DNA of 64,000 nucleotides from Idiomarina zobellii (GCF_900100855.1 NZ_FNCB01000005.1:62001-126000), one strand, 5' to 3'; positions 25,907 to 35,851 are shown, numbered from the stretch's first letter. Numbers and translations: made by a program. The notes: generated from the letters alone by a model not told the origin.

Positions 25907-26448
25907 TTCAATATTCTGTGTCAGCCAAGTTTTCATAAATCTATGTGGCCATCCAGTCGACCTTCAAAGTGGATGGTTAGCTGAGACAGTGTCAGATTCC
26001 AGTTCTGCACCGGGTGCGACCAGCGCTCAGTTGCTTTTAACATACCCGCGTACAGCAGCTTAAGCAAGCTACCCTCATTGCTAAAACCGCCTTTGGTTTT
26101 GGTCAGTTTTCTGAACTGGCGGTGTACCGCCTCAACGGCATTGGTTGTGTAGATAACGGTCCGAACATAGTCGGGATATTTAAAATACGCTGAGAGTGTC
26201 GCCCATTTATTGCGCCAGGATTGAATAACGATGGGATACTTATCCCCCCATTTGGCTTCTAAATCATCCAGCGCGCTTTCGGCAGCGGATAGTGTCGCGG
26301 CTTTATACACGCATTTCAAATCGGCCATGAAGGCTTTCTGATTTTTGCTGGCCACGTACTTCAGCGAATTACGAATTTGGTGAATGATGCAGTGTTGTAC
26401 CTCGGTTTTCGGGTAGATGCTTTCTATGGCTTCAGGGAAGCCTTTTAA
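25907..26448 (-). mobile_element. IS256-family remnant
   Basis: Right-hand end with a candidate terminal repeat (GACACAGAATATTGAACACT on the minus strand) next to the TIR gene, and the 3' third of the transposase. The rest is missing, cut off at the IS3 boundary at 26449. Confidence 0.8.
25933..26448 (-). pseudogene. IS256-family transposase, C-terminal fragment
   Basis: About 170 codons in one frame: GFPEAIESIYPKTEVQHCII, SLKYVASKNQKAF, IYTTNAVEAVHRQFRKLTKT and the typical end NWNLTLSQLTIHFEGR. The family's N-terminal part with the first catalytic Asp is absent, so non-functional. Confidence 0.88.
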
Positions 26449-26512
26449 TGGACTTCCCAGACTTTGCTAGACACTTTTAACAGTTACAATGTAACTAAAA
26501 CTAGAGGTGTTT

Positions 26513-26791
26513 ATGAGCAAAGGCAAACGGTATACCGAAGAATTCAAGATTGAAGCCGTCAAGCAGGTCACTGAGCGCGGCCATTCAGTTTATGACGTCG
26601 CTGATCGTCTGGGCATTTCCGTCAAGTCACTTTACGACTGGCGAGCTAAGTACGGTCAGGACAGTAAAACTAACCAATCCTCCGATGAACAACTGCGCAT
26701 AGCGAAGCTTGAGGCTGAGCTAAAACGCGTTAAGGAGGAACGGGATATACTAAAAAAGGCCGCAAAGTACTTTGCAGGCGAGTCCGAGTAA
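26513..26791 (+). CDS. IS3-family transposase OrfA
   Basis: 92 aa HTH protein: KRYTEEFKIEAVKQVTERGH, LGISVKSLYDWRAKYG, then a leucine-zipper-like segment (LRIAKLEAELKRVKEERDIL). ATG at 26513. A canonical slippery heptamer A-AAA-AAG at 26752-26758, in frame, would shift ribosomes -1 into orfB to make the OrfAB transposase. Confidence 0.92.
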   Translation: MSKGKRYTEEFKIEAVKQVTERGHSVYDVADRLGISVKSLYDWRAKYGQDSKTNQSSDEQLRIAKLEAELKRVKEERDILKKAAKYFAGESE

Positions 26792-27363
26792 AGTACGCCT
26801 TTATCCGTGATCACCAAAATCAGTTCTCTGTTTCGGCCATGTGCCGGGTGTTGAAATTGAACCGAAGTGGTTTCTATGCCTGGTTAAAGAAGCCTTTGAG
26901 CGATCGCGCCATAGAAGACGCACGACTGTTAAAGCGCATTAAAGCGTTCTTCATTGCCAGTGGCGGCACTTACGGCAGCCCCTGGATCCACAAAGACTTA
27001 CGTGAAGCCGGTGAAAAATGCAGTGTTCATCGTGTTGCTAAGATCATGCGCCTCAATAAGCTCAGAGCTCAAATCGGTTATAAGCGTCGTCATATAAAAG
27101 GCGGTAAGCCGGGCCGGGTTGCAGATAATGTCTTAGAGCGGCAGTTTAATCCTAAAGCACCCAATACATCGTGGGTAAGTGACATCACCTACGTGCGAAC
27201 TTACGAAGGCTTCCTTTACGTGGCGACTGTTATCGACTTGTTCTCCAGACGCGTTGTCGGCTGGTCAATGGACAAAAATATGGATAAACACCTGGTTATC
27301 AGAGCACTGCTCATGGCCGTTTATCAACGACGGCCGAAAGAGAAAGTGTTGGTGCATAGCGAT

Positions 27364-28741
27364 AGTAATAATGTCTTTGCTGTATTTCATGGTGTAAACC
27401 ATCCATCAATGGCTCATGCTTGAGATATGGTACCAATAATGTACCTGACTTTCTGACCCTCATAGCGATAGACCTTTTGTGTCATTCCTTGGATCTGTCG
27501 ATTGTCTGGTTTCATTATTTGGTGAGGGTAGCCTCGCCAGTATTTGTGACTCAAGAAGGGCCTGGTGATTATCTCATTACTGTCATGTCCAAGTATTCGG
27601 TTTGGTTCTCTCGTCCATAATCAAAAAAATGGGAGAAGGGTTATGAATCAAACGAATAGAAAAGATGACCAATATGTTGTTGGAGGCGTCGATACCCACA
27701 AAGACATCCACGTTGCAGCTGTTGTAAATGAGTTAAATCAAGTGGTTTCAAGCGAAAGCTTTCCAACGACAAGGCATGGCTACAAAAAAATGCTGACATG
27801 GATGTCCTCATTTGGCAAAGTCTCACGCGTTGGGATTGAATGTTCAGGCACATATGGCCTTGGCTTACTACGTTATATGCAATCGAGCGGCATAGATGTT
27901 TTAGAAGTAACAGCACCAGACAAATCAGACCGTCGAAAACGAGGGAAAGATGACACTTTAGATGCAGAAAATGCCGCGCATGCTGCTTTTAGTCGGCATC
28001 GAACCGTAACGCCAAAAACAAGAGATGGTATGGTTGAGTCTCTCAGGATTCTGAAAAGCTGTCGAAGAAGTGCTGTGGCTGCACGGACAGTAGCGTTGCA
28101 GATGATCAGAACAAGCATTGTTTCTGCGCCTGAAGAACTGCGAGACACCTTAAGACATATGACAAGGATGAATTTGGTTCGCACATTAGCATCAACACGC
28201 CCCGATTTAACTAATTATAAAGACATCACCACGGCCTATAGAATAACTCTAAAGTCACTAGCTAGAAGATACGTCGAGCTTCATGATGAAATCGCTGATT
28301 TGGATAAAATGATTGCTACAATTGTTGAATCATTAGCACCAGAGTTAATTGAACAGAATGCCGTTGGATATGAGTCGGCTGCACAATTGTTAATTACCCT
28401 AGGCGACAACCCTGAGCGCCTAAGATCAGAATCAAGCTTTGCAGCTTTGTGTGGTGTTAGTCCAATTCCGGCGTCCTCAGGCAAAACTAGTCGCCATCGA
28501 TTGAATAGAGGTGGAGACCGAGCAGCAAACAGCGCTCTGCATATTATTGCGGTTGGCCGCCTAAGAACTGAAGAACGTTCACAGGAATATATCAAAAAAC
28601 GAACGGCCGACGGGTTATCAAAAATGGAAGCAATAAGATGTTTAAAGCGATATATCGCTCGGGAGATTTACTACCTATTAAAAAATAGAAATACGATTAT
28701 AAATAGTATTCAAATAACGACTTGACACTTAGAAGGGCATC
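27364..28741 (+). mobile_element. IS110-family element inside IS3 orfB
   Basis: About 1378 bp between the orfB codons for Asp (GAT, 27361-27363) and Gln (CAG, 28742). No terminal inverted repeats, as expected for IS110. The 280-bp left non-coding part (27364-27642) may encode the bridge RNA known for IS110 elements; I did not fold it. Confidence 0.85.
27643..28725 (+). CDS. IS110-family transposase (DEDD recombinase)
   Basis: 360 aa from the ATG at 27643. N-terminal DEDD RuvC-like domain beginning GGVDTHKDIHVAAVV, with VGIECSGTYG and KDDTLDAENAAH, and the C-terminal Transposase_20 domain with LCGVSPIPASSGKTSRHRL and NRGGDRAANSALH containing the catalytic Ser. Appears intact. Confidence 0.93.
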   Translation: MNQTNRKDDQYVVGGVDTHKDIHVAAVVNELNQVVSSESFPTTRHGYKKMLTWMSSFGKVSRVGIECSGTYGLGLLRYMQSSGIDVLEVTAPDKSDRRKRGKDDTLDAENAAHAAFSRHRTVTPKTRDGMVESLRILKSCRRSAVAARTVALQMIRTSIVSAPEELRDTLRHMTRMNLVRTLASTRPDLTNYKDITTAYRITLKSLARRYVELHDEIADLDKMIATIVESLAPELIEQNAVGYESAAQLLITLGDNPERLRSESSFAALCGVSPIPASSGKTSRHRLNRGGDRAANSALHIIAVGRLRTEERSQEYIKKRTADGLSKMEAIRCLKRYIAREIYYLLKNRNTIINSIQITT

Positions 28742-29056
28742 CAGGGGAGCCAATACGGTAGCTCTGATTACCTGGCCTTCATGAAAGAGCACAACCTAAT
28801 ACCATCGATGAGCCGACGTGGGAACTGCCACGACAACGCCGTTGCTGAGAGCTTTTTTGCCACGTTTAAAAAGCGGGTTATCCGAAAGAAGATTTACCCG
28901 AACAGGAACGAAGCGAAGACTGAGATATTTAATTTTATCGAGATGTTTTACAATCCCCAAAAGCGTCATTCTCATACAGGCGGTGTCTCGCCTGCTAACT
29001 TTGAAAAGGCGTATTTTGATAATCTACAGACTGTCTAGTGAAAGCTGGGAAGTCCA

Positions 29057-29182
29057 ATATAAATAATCGTAAATATTATATATGAAGAGATGTTTATGTA
29101 TAGAAAATAGATTTTTTTATACATAAGACGCGTTAGCACTAGCAATTAACTTGTCGATACACCCAGGAAAAAAAGTTTGCTT
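29057..29182. other. Island right border, short A+T-rich gap
   Basis: No gene. I searched it by eye for a third attachment core and for GGTGRGT arm sites and found none. AGGA at 29166 serves the next gene. Confidence 0.4.
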
Positions 29183-29479
29183 ATGCGAAAAAGTGACAAA
29201 AAAATCGAACGAGAAATCATCCGCGAGCTGACCCAGGTGTGTGAAAAGGCCAAATTGGATCACGAAGGTTTTATTTGGCTGACGCACGACGTGAATTACC
29301 AGCGTTTTCCGAAAAGTTTAAAGGTAACGCTGGTTTTTAATGAACAGGTAGATGAAACCGTTATGCTGTCAGAGTTTAGCCTTTTGATTCCTAAGGTTCA
29401 GGAAGCTCTGGAGCCTGTCATTGGCGTTATACTGCCAGCTAAACAAATTGAAGCGTGCCGCGAGCACACACTACAATAA
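29183..29479 (+). CDS. Conserved hypothetical protein
   Basis: 98 aa from the ATG at 29183 (a TTG two codons earlier is less likely). Soluble, with FIWLTHDVNYQRFPKSLKVT and a central LVFNEQVDE; similar small proteins occur in Alteromonadales and Shewanella, with no known function. First core gene after the island. Confidence 0.6.
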   Translation: MRKSDKKIEREIIRELTQVCEKAKLDHEGFIWLTHDVNYQRFPKSLKVTLVFNEQVDETVMLSEFSLLIPKVQEALEPVIGVILPAKQIEACREHTLQ

Positions 29480-29590
29480 CTGAAAACGCTCTCCACTTGG
29501 CGTAGTAACTGACCTTACCACCGCGCACGAATTGACATCCTGTGCTGCAACCGTTATCAAGATAAACAAAACAACAGGGGGAACACACAC

Positions 29591-31459
29591 ATGTTTGAAT
29601 ATAAGAAAATTGCGCTGGCGGTATCGCTGGTGCTGATGACAACTGCATGCTCAGATGCGGCAAAAGACAGCACGACAAATAAAGCTGCAGAAACGCAAAC
29701 GGCAAGCGCTGAAAACACCAACCAAAAGTCAGAGCAAACCGAGTCAGAAAAGGCCAATCAGCTGTTTGAAGACATTTTCATGGAAAATGTCATGCGCAGC
29801 CCAATGTATCAGTCTTATCTGGGTATTAAAGACGACCAGGATAAGTGGGATGACATTTCTGACGAGCAAGCCAAAGAAGACCTGGCGCTAACAAAAAAAC
29901 ATTTAGAGCAAGTCAAAGCTATCGATGAGTCAAAGCTTAATGAGCAGACCAAAATTAGCTGGATGCTGATGAAGCAGAAACTGGAAAATGAGATTGCTGA
30001 CTTTAAGTGGCGCCACCACAACTATCCGGTTAACCAAATGTTTGGTCTGCACTCTAGCGTGGCATCACTGTTGATTAACCAACATCGCATTAGCAGCGTG
30101 GACGATGCAGAAGATTATATCTCACGGCTTAATGGTTTGCCGGAGTTGTTTGATCAGCTGGCTGATAATCTGCAGCTACGTGCCGAAAAAGGCATTATCG
30201 CCCCTAAATTTGTTTACCCTTACGTCATCAGCGATAGCAAAAACATCATTACCGGCGCGCCATTTGACGATGGTGAGCCAAGTGCACTGTGGGAAGACTT
30301 TACCAGTAAAGTTGAGCAGCTCGAGCTTGAAGAAAATCAGCGTGAAGAGCTGTTAGCATCTGCTGAAAAAGCCATGCTTGAGTCAGTTAAACCGGCCTAT
30401 CAAGACTTAATTACTGTCGTCGAGGGCATTGCTGAACAAGCGACAACAAAAGACGGCGCCTGGAAGTTCCCGGACGGTGAAGCGTTCTACAATAACGCGT
30501 TACAACGCACAACCACGACTGACTTAACCGCAGAAGAAATCCATGAGGTCGGCCTAAGCGAAATGGAGCGTATCCATGAAGAGATGCGCGCCATTATGGA
30601 AGAAGTTGGTTTTGAAGGCACGCTGCAAGAGTTCTTTGTCCACATGCGCAACAGTGACGAGTTTATCTATCCAAACACGGAAGAAGGTCGCAAGCGTTAT
30701 CTGGATGAAGCAACGGCCTACATCGATAACATGCGTGAACGTTTGGATGAGTTGTTCATCAATAAGCCAAAAGCGGGTCTTATCGTGAAGGCGGTTGAAC
30801 CGTTCCGCGAAAAGTCAGCGGGTAAGGCGTTCTATCAGCAACCATCAATGGACGGCTCACGACCAGGCACCTACTATGCCAACTTATACGATATGGAGGC
30901 TATGCCAACGTATCAAATGGAAGCACTGGCTTACCACGAAGGTATTCCTGGTCACCATATGCAAATTGCGATTCAACAAGAGCTGGAAGGTATTCCTAAG
31001 TTCCGCCGCTTCGGTCGCTACACCGCCTACAGCGAGGGTTGGGGACTGTATACCGAAAAGCTGCCGAAAGAAATTGGCTTATATAAAGACCCATATTCAG
31101 ACTTTGGCCGTCTAGCAATGGAGTTATGGCGTGCGGTGCGTTTGGTCGTGGATACCGGTATTCACGACAAGAAGTGGACGCGCGAAGAGGGTATCGATTT
31201 CTATGTGACCAATACCCCAAATGCCAAGTCTGATGCGGTGAAGATGGTCGAGCGTCATATTGTTATGCCAGGCCAGGCAACCGCCTACAAAATTGGCATG
31301 AACAAAATTCTGGAACTGCGTGAAAAAGCGAAGTCAGAACTTGGTGATAAGTTTGATATTCGCGAGTTCCATGACGTAGTGCTTGGCAGTGGTCCAGTAC
31401 CACTTAACATACTTGAGCAGTTCGTTAATGATTATATTAGCGAGAAAAAGAGCGCATAG
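29591..31459 (+). CDS. DUF885-family lipoprotein, putative metallopeptidase
   Basis: 622 aa. Lipobox LMTTAC gives a lipidated Cys at residue 18, followed by a low-complexity Ser/Thr/Glu linker (to about 55). Zinc-peptidase-like motif HEGIPGHH at 449-456 and later YSEGWGLYTEKL are DUF885 signatures. Likely a periplasmic, membrane-anchored peptidase; substrate unknown. Terminator downstream. Confidence 0.88.
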   Translation: MFEYKKIALAVSLVLMTTACSDAAKDSTTNKAAETQTASAENTNQKSEQTESEKANQLFEDIFMENVMRSPMYQSYLGIKDDQDKWDDISDEQAKEDLALTKKHLEQVKAIDESKLNEQTKISWMLMKQKLENEIADFKWRHHNYPVNQMFGLHSSVASLLINQHRISSVDDAEDYISRLNGLPELFDQLADNLQLRAEKGIIAPKFVYPYVISDSKNIITGAPFDDGEPSALWEDFTSKVEQLELEENQREELLASAEKAMLESVKPAYQDLITVVEGIAEQATTKDGAWKFPDGEAFYNNALQRTTTTDLTAEEIHEVGLSEMERIHEEMRAIMEEVGFEGTLQEFFVHMRNSDEFIYPNTEEGRKRYLDEATAYIDNMRERLDELFINKPKAGLIVKAVEPFREKSAGKAFYQQPSMDGSRPGTYYANLYDMEAMPTYQMEALAYHEGIPGHHMQIAIQQELEGIPKFRRFGRYTAYSEGWGLYTEKLPKEIGLYKDPYSDFGRLAMELWRAVRLVVDTGIHDKKWTREEGIDFYVTNTPNAKSDAVKMVERHIVMPGQATAYKIGMNKILELREKAKSELGDKFDIREFHDVVLGSGPVPLNILEQFVNDYISEKKSA

Positions 31460-31486
31460 TCGCAAACTTTAAGCTCATTTTAAGCA

Positions 31487-31517
31487 GGCACCATCGATAT
31501 GCGGTAGTGCCTTTTTT
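31487..31517 (+). terminator. Rho-independent terminator after the DUF885 gene
   Basis: GGCAC ... GTGCC stem followed by six T, ending just before the ribosome-binding site of the next gene. Confidence 0.75.
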
Positions 31518-31532
31518 CGTTAGGAAGTCACT

Positions 31533-31985
31533 ATGACCACAATCACAATTTGGGTGGATGCCGATGCCTGTCCAACGGTTATAAAGGATATTTTGTATCG
31601 GGCTGCAGAACGCAAACAATTGCCGTTGGTATTAGTAGCGAATCAGCCACTGCGGGTGCCTCCGTCTAAATTTATACGGACGATGCAAGTGTCCGCCGGG
31701 TTTGATGTTGCGGATGATGCCATTGCCGAGCAGTGTGAGCCGGGTGACTTAGTCATTACCGCCGACATTCCGTTGGCGGCGGACGTGATTAAAAAAGGTG
31801 GGCAGGCGCTGAGCCCACGGGGTGAGCTTTTTACAAAAAGTAATATTGGTTCGCGGCTCAATATGCGTGATTTTATGGATACTATGCGTAGCAGCGGTGA
31901 ACATACCGGCGGTCCACCACCCTTGCACCAGCGCGATCGTATGCAGTTTGCCAACGAATTAGATAAGATCTTGGCCCGGGCTTAG
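31533..31985 (+). CDS. yaiI: YaiI/YqxD (UPF0178) family protein
   Basis: 150 aa, normal length. PIN-like/NYN-related fold: [16 protein letters not shown] at the N-terminus, [18 protein letters not shown] and a C-terminal [14 protein letters not shown] are family signatures. Function unknown; nuclease activity suspected from the fold. Overlaps the opposing ppiC by four bases. Confidence 0.92.
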   Translation: MTTITIWVDADACPTVIKDILYRAAERKQLPLVLVANQPLRVPPSKFIRTMQVSAGFDVADDAIAEQCEPGDLVITADIPLAADVIKKGGQALSPRGELFTKSNIGSRLNMRDFMDTMRSSGEHTGGPPPLHQRDRMQFANELDKILARA

Positions 31986-32260
31986 CTGCGGGAAAGCGTT
32001 TTAATTAAGTGCCAGCCAAACGCGGTTTTTACCGGGCCATGTACTTCCAGCGTGGGCTTTCCAAATACCACTTTGTCGAACGCTGGCACCATTTCGCCGC
32101 GGCGGAATTCACCCAAATCGCCGCCCTTTTTACCCGATGGGCAAAGTGAGTGCTTACGGGCTAAGTCTGCGAATTTAGCACCGCCGGCCAGTTTCTTCTT
32201 CAAATCTTCGGCTTCTTCTTTGGTTTTCACTAAAATGTGTACTGCGTGCGCTCGTGCCAT
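31982..32260 (-). CDS. ppiC: Parvulin-type peptidyl-prolyl cis-trans isomerase
   Basis: 92 aa single parvulin domain: [46 protein letters not shown] and [11 protein letters not shown]. Cytoplasmic, no signal peptide, same size as E. coli PpiC. Confidence 0.95.
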   Translation of the reverse strand: MARAHAVHILVKTKEEAEDLKKKLAGGAKFADLARKHSLCPSGKKGGDLGEFRRGEMVPAFDKVVFGKPTLEVHGPVKTAFGWHLIKTLSRS

Positions 32261-32373
32261 GTCGGACTCCTTTGTTTGTCGGCCGCATTTTACCTAAATT
32301 TGCATCATGAGCCGAATAGAATCATTATTTGGCTCAAAATGTGAGCCGAATAGCGAGGCTGGAGTAAACCAGA

Positions 32374-33051
32374 ATGACTGACATTATCCACTTTTCAGTA
32401 TTTTATGAGCGCGCCTGCGAACGCAAGGGCGGAGAAGCAGCAATGCGTGCCATGTTACCCGAGGTGGTAAGCGATAAAGAACTAGCAAAGGTTACTGATG
32501 ACAGAGTCCTTTCGTTAATGACCCATTGTATCTTTCGGGCAGGTTTCGTCTGGCAAATTATTGACCGCAAGTGGCCACAGTTCGAAGAAGCCTTCAGTGG
32601 TTTTGTACCGCTTTACTGGCAGCAAGTGCCACCGGAGCGACTAGAAGAGCTGGCGCAAGACGAACGTATTGTGCGTAATTTTCAAAAAATAATAACCGTA
32701 CCGGTTAACGCCCGAATGATTGTCGAAGTGTCGGAAGAGCATGGGAGTTTTTGCAAGTTTTTGGCTAGCTGGCCGCATGATGACCAAGTTGGATTATTGA
32801 TGTTTTTAAAGAAGAAAGGTGCGCGCTTAGGCGGTAACACGGGTCAGTATTTATTGCGCATGTTGGGCTGGGACGGCTTTGTTTGTGCAAGCGATGTGCT
32901 CACTGCGTTACGGAATTTTAATTTACTGGATGCCTCACCAACCAGCCAAAAAGGCCTTAAGCAAATACAAGCAGTGTTTAATCATTGGCACCAGGAAACA
33001 GGGCTACCGCGTAGCCATATTTCCCGCATCTTGTCATATAGTGTTGGCTAA
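32374..33051 (+). CDS. DNA-3-methyladenine glycosylase I (Tag-like) protein
   Basis: 225 aa, HhH-GPD-type helical protein. Resembles Tag: [28 protein letters not shown] and [18 protein letters not shown]. Divergent from E. coli Tag, and I do not see the four zinc ligands, so the substrate may differ. Likely base-excision repair of alkylated purines. Overlaps upp by four bases, convergent. Confidence 0.72.
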   Translation: MTDIIHFSVFYERACERKGGEAAMRAMLPEVVSDKELAKVTDDRVLSLMTHCIFRAGFVWQIIDRKWPQFEEAFSGFVPLYWQQVPPERLEELAQDERIVRNFQKIITVPVNARMIVEVSEEHGSFCKFLASWPHDDQVGLLMFLKKKGARLGGNTGQYLLRMLGWDGFVCASDVLTALRNFNLLDASPTSQKGLKQIQAVFNHWHQETGLPRSHISRILSYSVG

Positions 33052-33677
33052 CGCGTACCAAAGATCTTATCGCCGGCATCGCCCAAGCCAGGGATAATAT
33101 AGCCGTTTTCGTTGAGCTTCTCGTCCAGCGCTGCAGTAAATATACGTACGTCAGGGTGTTGTGCTAAAACAGCTTCGACGCCCTCGGGTGCTGCGACTAA
33201 CACGAGTACACGAATATCTTTGCAGCCTTTGGCTTTCAGCATGTCCAATGTTGCTATCATACTGCCACCGGTTGCCAGCATCGGGTCAATAACGAGCGAA
33301 ATACGCTGGTCAAGACTGCCAACAAACTTATCAAAATAACTGACCGGCTCTAAGGTTTCTTCGTTGCGGTATAGGCCGACCACACTGACTTTGGCGTTGG
33401 GTATTAAGTCGAGAACGCCGTCCAACATGCCAATGCCCGCTCTTAAAATAGGCACGACAGTCACTTTTTTGCCTTTTAACTGTTCGACTTCTATGGCTTC
33501 ACCGCTCCAACCGTCAATAGTGGTCGTTTCTAAGGCAAAGTCACTGGTTGCTTCATAGGTCAGTAGGCTGCCAACTTCGTTGGAAAGCTCGCGAAAACTT
33601 TTGGTTGATATACCCGACTTACGCATTAAGCCGAGTTTATGCTGCACCAGAGGGTGCTTGATGACTTCTAATCCCAT
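33048..33677 (-). CDS. upp: Uracil phosphoribosyltransferase
   Basis: 209 aa. Salvages uracil with PRPP to UMP. Signature [14 protein letters not shown] at the N-terminus, [16 protein letters not shown] loop [18 protein letters not shown] and the C-terminal [12 protein letters not shown]. Lies 18 nt downstream of a co-oriented MFS gene. Confidence 0.97.
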   Translation of the reverse strand: MGLEVIKHPLVQHKLGLMRKSGISTKSFRELSNEVGSLLTYEATSDFALETTTIDGWSGEAIEVEQLKGKKVTVVPILRAGIGMLDGVLDLIPNAKVSVVGLYRNEETLEPVSYFDKFVGSLDQRISLVIDPMLATGGSMIATLDMLKAKGCKDIRVLVLVAAPEGVEAVLAQHPDVRIFTAALDEKLNENGYIIPGLGDAGDKIFGTR

Positions 33678-33695
33678 GGTTTGTATTCCTGTCGT

Positions 33696-34880
33696 TTAAT
33701 TCGAGCTGATTTTATCAAACTTTCGCATTGCCCAAAGCCCTAAAACAGGGCCGGGTAATAGCAGCCAGGCGACCCACTCGTTTAATACTGGCCAGCTCCA
33801 GCTAGCTAACCAGATGGCTGGAATAGTCAGGGCGAATCCAACCGAGTTCATTACCGCTAAGGCACTACCAATTTTGTCAGCTGGCGCCTCTTGAGCGGCT
33901 AATGCTGAAAACTGAGGTGAGTCGGCGATAACCGAAATACCCCAAAGCGTCAGAGTTAAAAGAGCAACCCAAGGCGGTAGCTCAGTCATGAATGGGTATA
34001 ACAAACACATTGCGCCGGAAGTGATAAGAGCGAGTCTGGCAACCGACACGCCACCATGCTTTTTGCTAAGCCAACCGCCACAGATACAACCAAGAGCGCC
34101 CACACCAATTAACGAGAATGATAACCAGGGAATGGAAGACAAAGACCAGCCAAGCTCAGATACCGGTGCTAAAAGGAGCAGAGGCACCAGCATCCAGAAA
34201 GCGTAGAGCTCCCAGCAGTGGCCAAAGTACCCACCGGCAACCGCACGGAAGCGTGGCTGTTTAAGCGCCGATAATCCCTTACTTAACGCCGTAGGTTTAG
34301 CTGTTGCCGGCAAATGTGGCCCGCTACCGAGAAGCCCTACGGCTATACCGCCTAAAATGGCTAACATAGAGGCAGCAAACAAAGGTATGTGCCAATTTAA
34401 ACCAAGAGTGAAGCCTCTCATTAAATGCGGCAGAGCGGTGCCCAAGGTAAGCATTGCCAGTAACCAGGAAAGAGCCGCGCCGGCGTATTTAGGCACCCAG
34501 GAAATGACCAGCTTCATCCCCATGGGGTAAATGCCGGCTAAACACAGGCCAGTCAGTAAACGCAGAAACCACGCGAGCGAGAAATGGTCGGCGGCAATGA
34601 TGAAAAGCGCATTAACTGATGCACCGAGCAAACTGGACAAGCAAAAAATAACGCTGGCTTTGTAGCGGTCAGCTAACCCGGTGAGCGCTAAAAACAGGGT
34701 GCCGACAATGAAGCCTAACTGAACGGCGAGAGTTAATGCCCCTAAGTCGGCTTCTGAAAGACCCTGCGCTGACGACAGGCTTAACCAAACACCGTTAACG
34801 CTGAACCATAACGAGGTGCCCAGCAGCTGAGCTAAAATGATAACAGGTATAGCAATGCGCGAGCGGACATCCGATGTCAT
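33696..34880 (-). CDS. MFS transporter
   Basis: 394 aa with about 12 membrane helices. A-type loop motif region LTGLADRYKAS between helices 2 and 3. Just upstream of upp; a nucleobase or drug substrate is possible, but nothing in the sequence decides it. Confidence 0.85.
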   Translation of the reverse strand: MTSDVRSRIAIPVIILAQLLGTSLWFSVNGVWLSLSSAQGLSEADLGALTLAVQLGFIVGTLFLALTGLADRYKASVIFCLSSLLGASVNALFIIAADHFSLAWFLRLLTGLCLAGIYPMGMKLVISWVPKYAGAALSWLLAMLTLGTALPHLMRGFTLGLNWHIPLFAASMLAILGGIAVGLLGSGPHLPATAKPTALSKGLSALKQPRFRAVAGGYFGHCWELYAFWMLVPLLLLAPVSELGWSLSSIPWLSFSLIGVGALGCICGGWLSKKHGGVSVARLALITSGAMCLLYPFMTELPPWVALLTLTLWGISVIADSPQFSALAAQEAPADKIGSALAVMNSVGFALTIPAIWLASWSWPVLNEWVAWLLLPGPVLGLWAMRKFDKISSN

Positions 34881-34952
34881 TCATCAACCTCGTGTTAGTA
34901 TGAATGGCCTGACAATTTACGTCGCAATAATAACGACAAAGGAGTGACTATC

Positions 34953-35207
34953 ATGAAACTGACGGTTGAAATTAGCAAGTATCCACTGGCAGATGACTAT
35001 ATTGGCCCAATCAAAGGCTTTATTGATGAGCTGAATAAAACCGATGATGTAAAAATTATCACCAATACATTGAGTACTCAGATATTTGGCGACTACGACA
35101 AGGTGATGGACGCCTTGCAGCGCTGTATTAAATGGTCATTTGAGCGTTACGGAAAAGTCGTCTTTGTGTGTAAGTTTTTACACGGCGACCTGAGCCCGGA
35201 AGACTAA
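34953..35207 (+). CDS. YkoF/MTH1187-like thiamine-binding-type protein
   Basis: 84 aa from the ATG at 34953, with AAAGGAGTGA upstream. Ferredoxin-like small protein: VEISKYPLADDYIGPIKGFI, VKIITNTLSTQIFGDYD. Related proteins bind thiamine or hydroxymethylpyrimidine; not proven here. Confidence 0.7.
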   Translation: MKLTVEISKYPLADDYIGPIKGFIDELNKTDDVKIITNTLSTQIFGDYDKVMDALQRCIKWSFERYGKVVFVCKFLHGDLSPED

Positions 35208-35851
35208 AAAAGCCAACGTGGAACCTGAGCTTTGTAGCTTTGGTACTCATTGCCGTAAAGTTCGCTTAATGCCTGCTCTTCTTTAACGGCTTGAGCACGC
35301 ATCATGACCACGCCAACCAATAAGCACACTAAGGTGAATAGGCTGGGCAGGGTCAGAAACAGACCAAGTTGGCCGAGCATAATGGCTAAGAACATAGGGT
35401 TACGCGAGCGCGCAAAAGGGCCTTGTGTTAACAGTGCCCGGGAGTTGTCGTGGTCGATACCTGAACGCCAGTCCTGACGCATATAGGCGTGGCTGTAACT
35501 GACAAAACCAAGTGATACCAACATTGTGAGCATGCCAATAGACAGCACCCAGGGTGTATAAAGTGGTTCTATAATGCCGAGCCAGGTATCAATAGGGTAA
35601 AAGGCCCGGGCAATACAAATAAGCAAAATTGCACCGCGGAAGAGGTTAAAAACCTGACGTATCCACCATGTCGCACTGCCTTTTTCACCATATTGAATGT
35701 GGCTTTGTGAGGTCCGGCTATTGAGTCCAATGGCAGTACTGGCGTAGTGAACTGCAATAAATAAAAAATAGACGGCTAAAAAGTGGCGGCTAATCAGGTC
35801 AATATCGAACAAAAGGATCTCCAGTCTTCGGGACACGCAATCATCTTCCAT
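35204..35851 (-). CDS. Isoprenylcysteine/phospholipid methyltransferase-family membrane protein
   Basis: 215 aa, four to five membrane helices. C-terminal signature GPFARSRNPMFLAIML, then EEQALSELYGNEYQSY and VPRWLF, typical of the ICMT/PEMT family of SAM-dependent membrane methyltransferases. Substrate unknown. Convergent four-base overlap with the preceding gene. Confidence 0.82.
   Translation of the reverse strand: MEDDCVSRRLEILLFDIDLISRHFLAVYFLFIAVHYASTAIGLNSRTSQSHIQYGEKGSATWWIRQVFNLFRGAILLICIARAFYPIDTWLGIIEPLYTPWVLSIGMLTMLVSLGFVSYSHAYMRQDWRSGIDHDNSRALLTQGPFARSRNPMFLAIMLGQLGLFLTLPSLFTLVCLLVGVVMMRAQAVKEEQALSELYGNEYQSYKAQVPRWLF

Larger units (their letters stand above)
26788..29038 (+). 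pseudogene. IS3-family transposase OrfB, split by IS110
   Basis: 5' part 26788-27363 (AFIRDHQNQFSVSAMCRVLK through VSDITYVRTYEGF, first catalytic Asp) and 3' part 28742-29038 (GSQYGSSDY, then SMSRRGNCHDNAVAESFFAT with the catalytic Glu). Joined they give a normal DDE OrfB reading HSD-QGSQYGS. The insertion separates the catalytic residues, so inactive. Confidence 0.9.
21985..29056. mobile_element. Integrative genomic island 2 (decayed)
   Basis: Second element in tandem, with its own integrase, Fic gene and TIR remnant, followed by nested insertion sequences. The right limit is set at the end of the IS3 element because core genes start soon after; no third attachment core or arm pair was found near 29056-29180, so the right end is probably deleted and the element immobile on its own. 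Confidence 0.7.
26449..29056 (+). mobile_element. IS3-family element, interrupted by IS110
   Basis: Terminal inverted repeats start TGGACTTCCCAG on both sides (26449 onward; mirrored to 29056) and extend imperfectly about 25 bp, ending with CTAGACA. Without the nested IS110 it is about 1230 bp, normal for IS3. No 3-bp target duplication: left flank TAA, right flank ATA, and the right flank is not IS256 sequence, so an adjacent deletion probably followed. Confidence 0.88.

Noticed and set aside
26446-29059. Target-site duplication of the IS3 element
   Set aside because: Flanking triplets TAA and ATA differ, so no duplication can be claimed.
29057-29182. Right attachment site for island 2
   Set aside because: No match to AGATCCAGAA or GGTGRGT pairs by eye.
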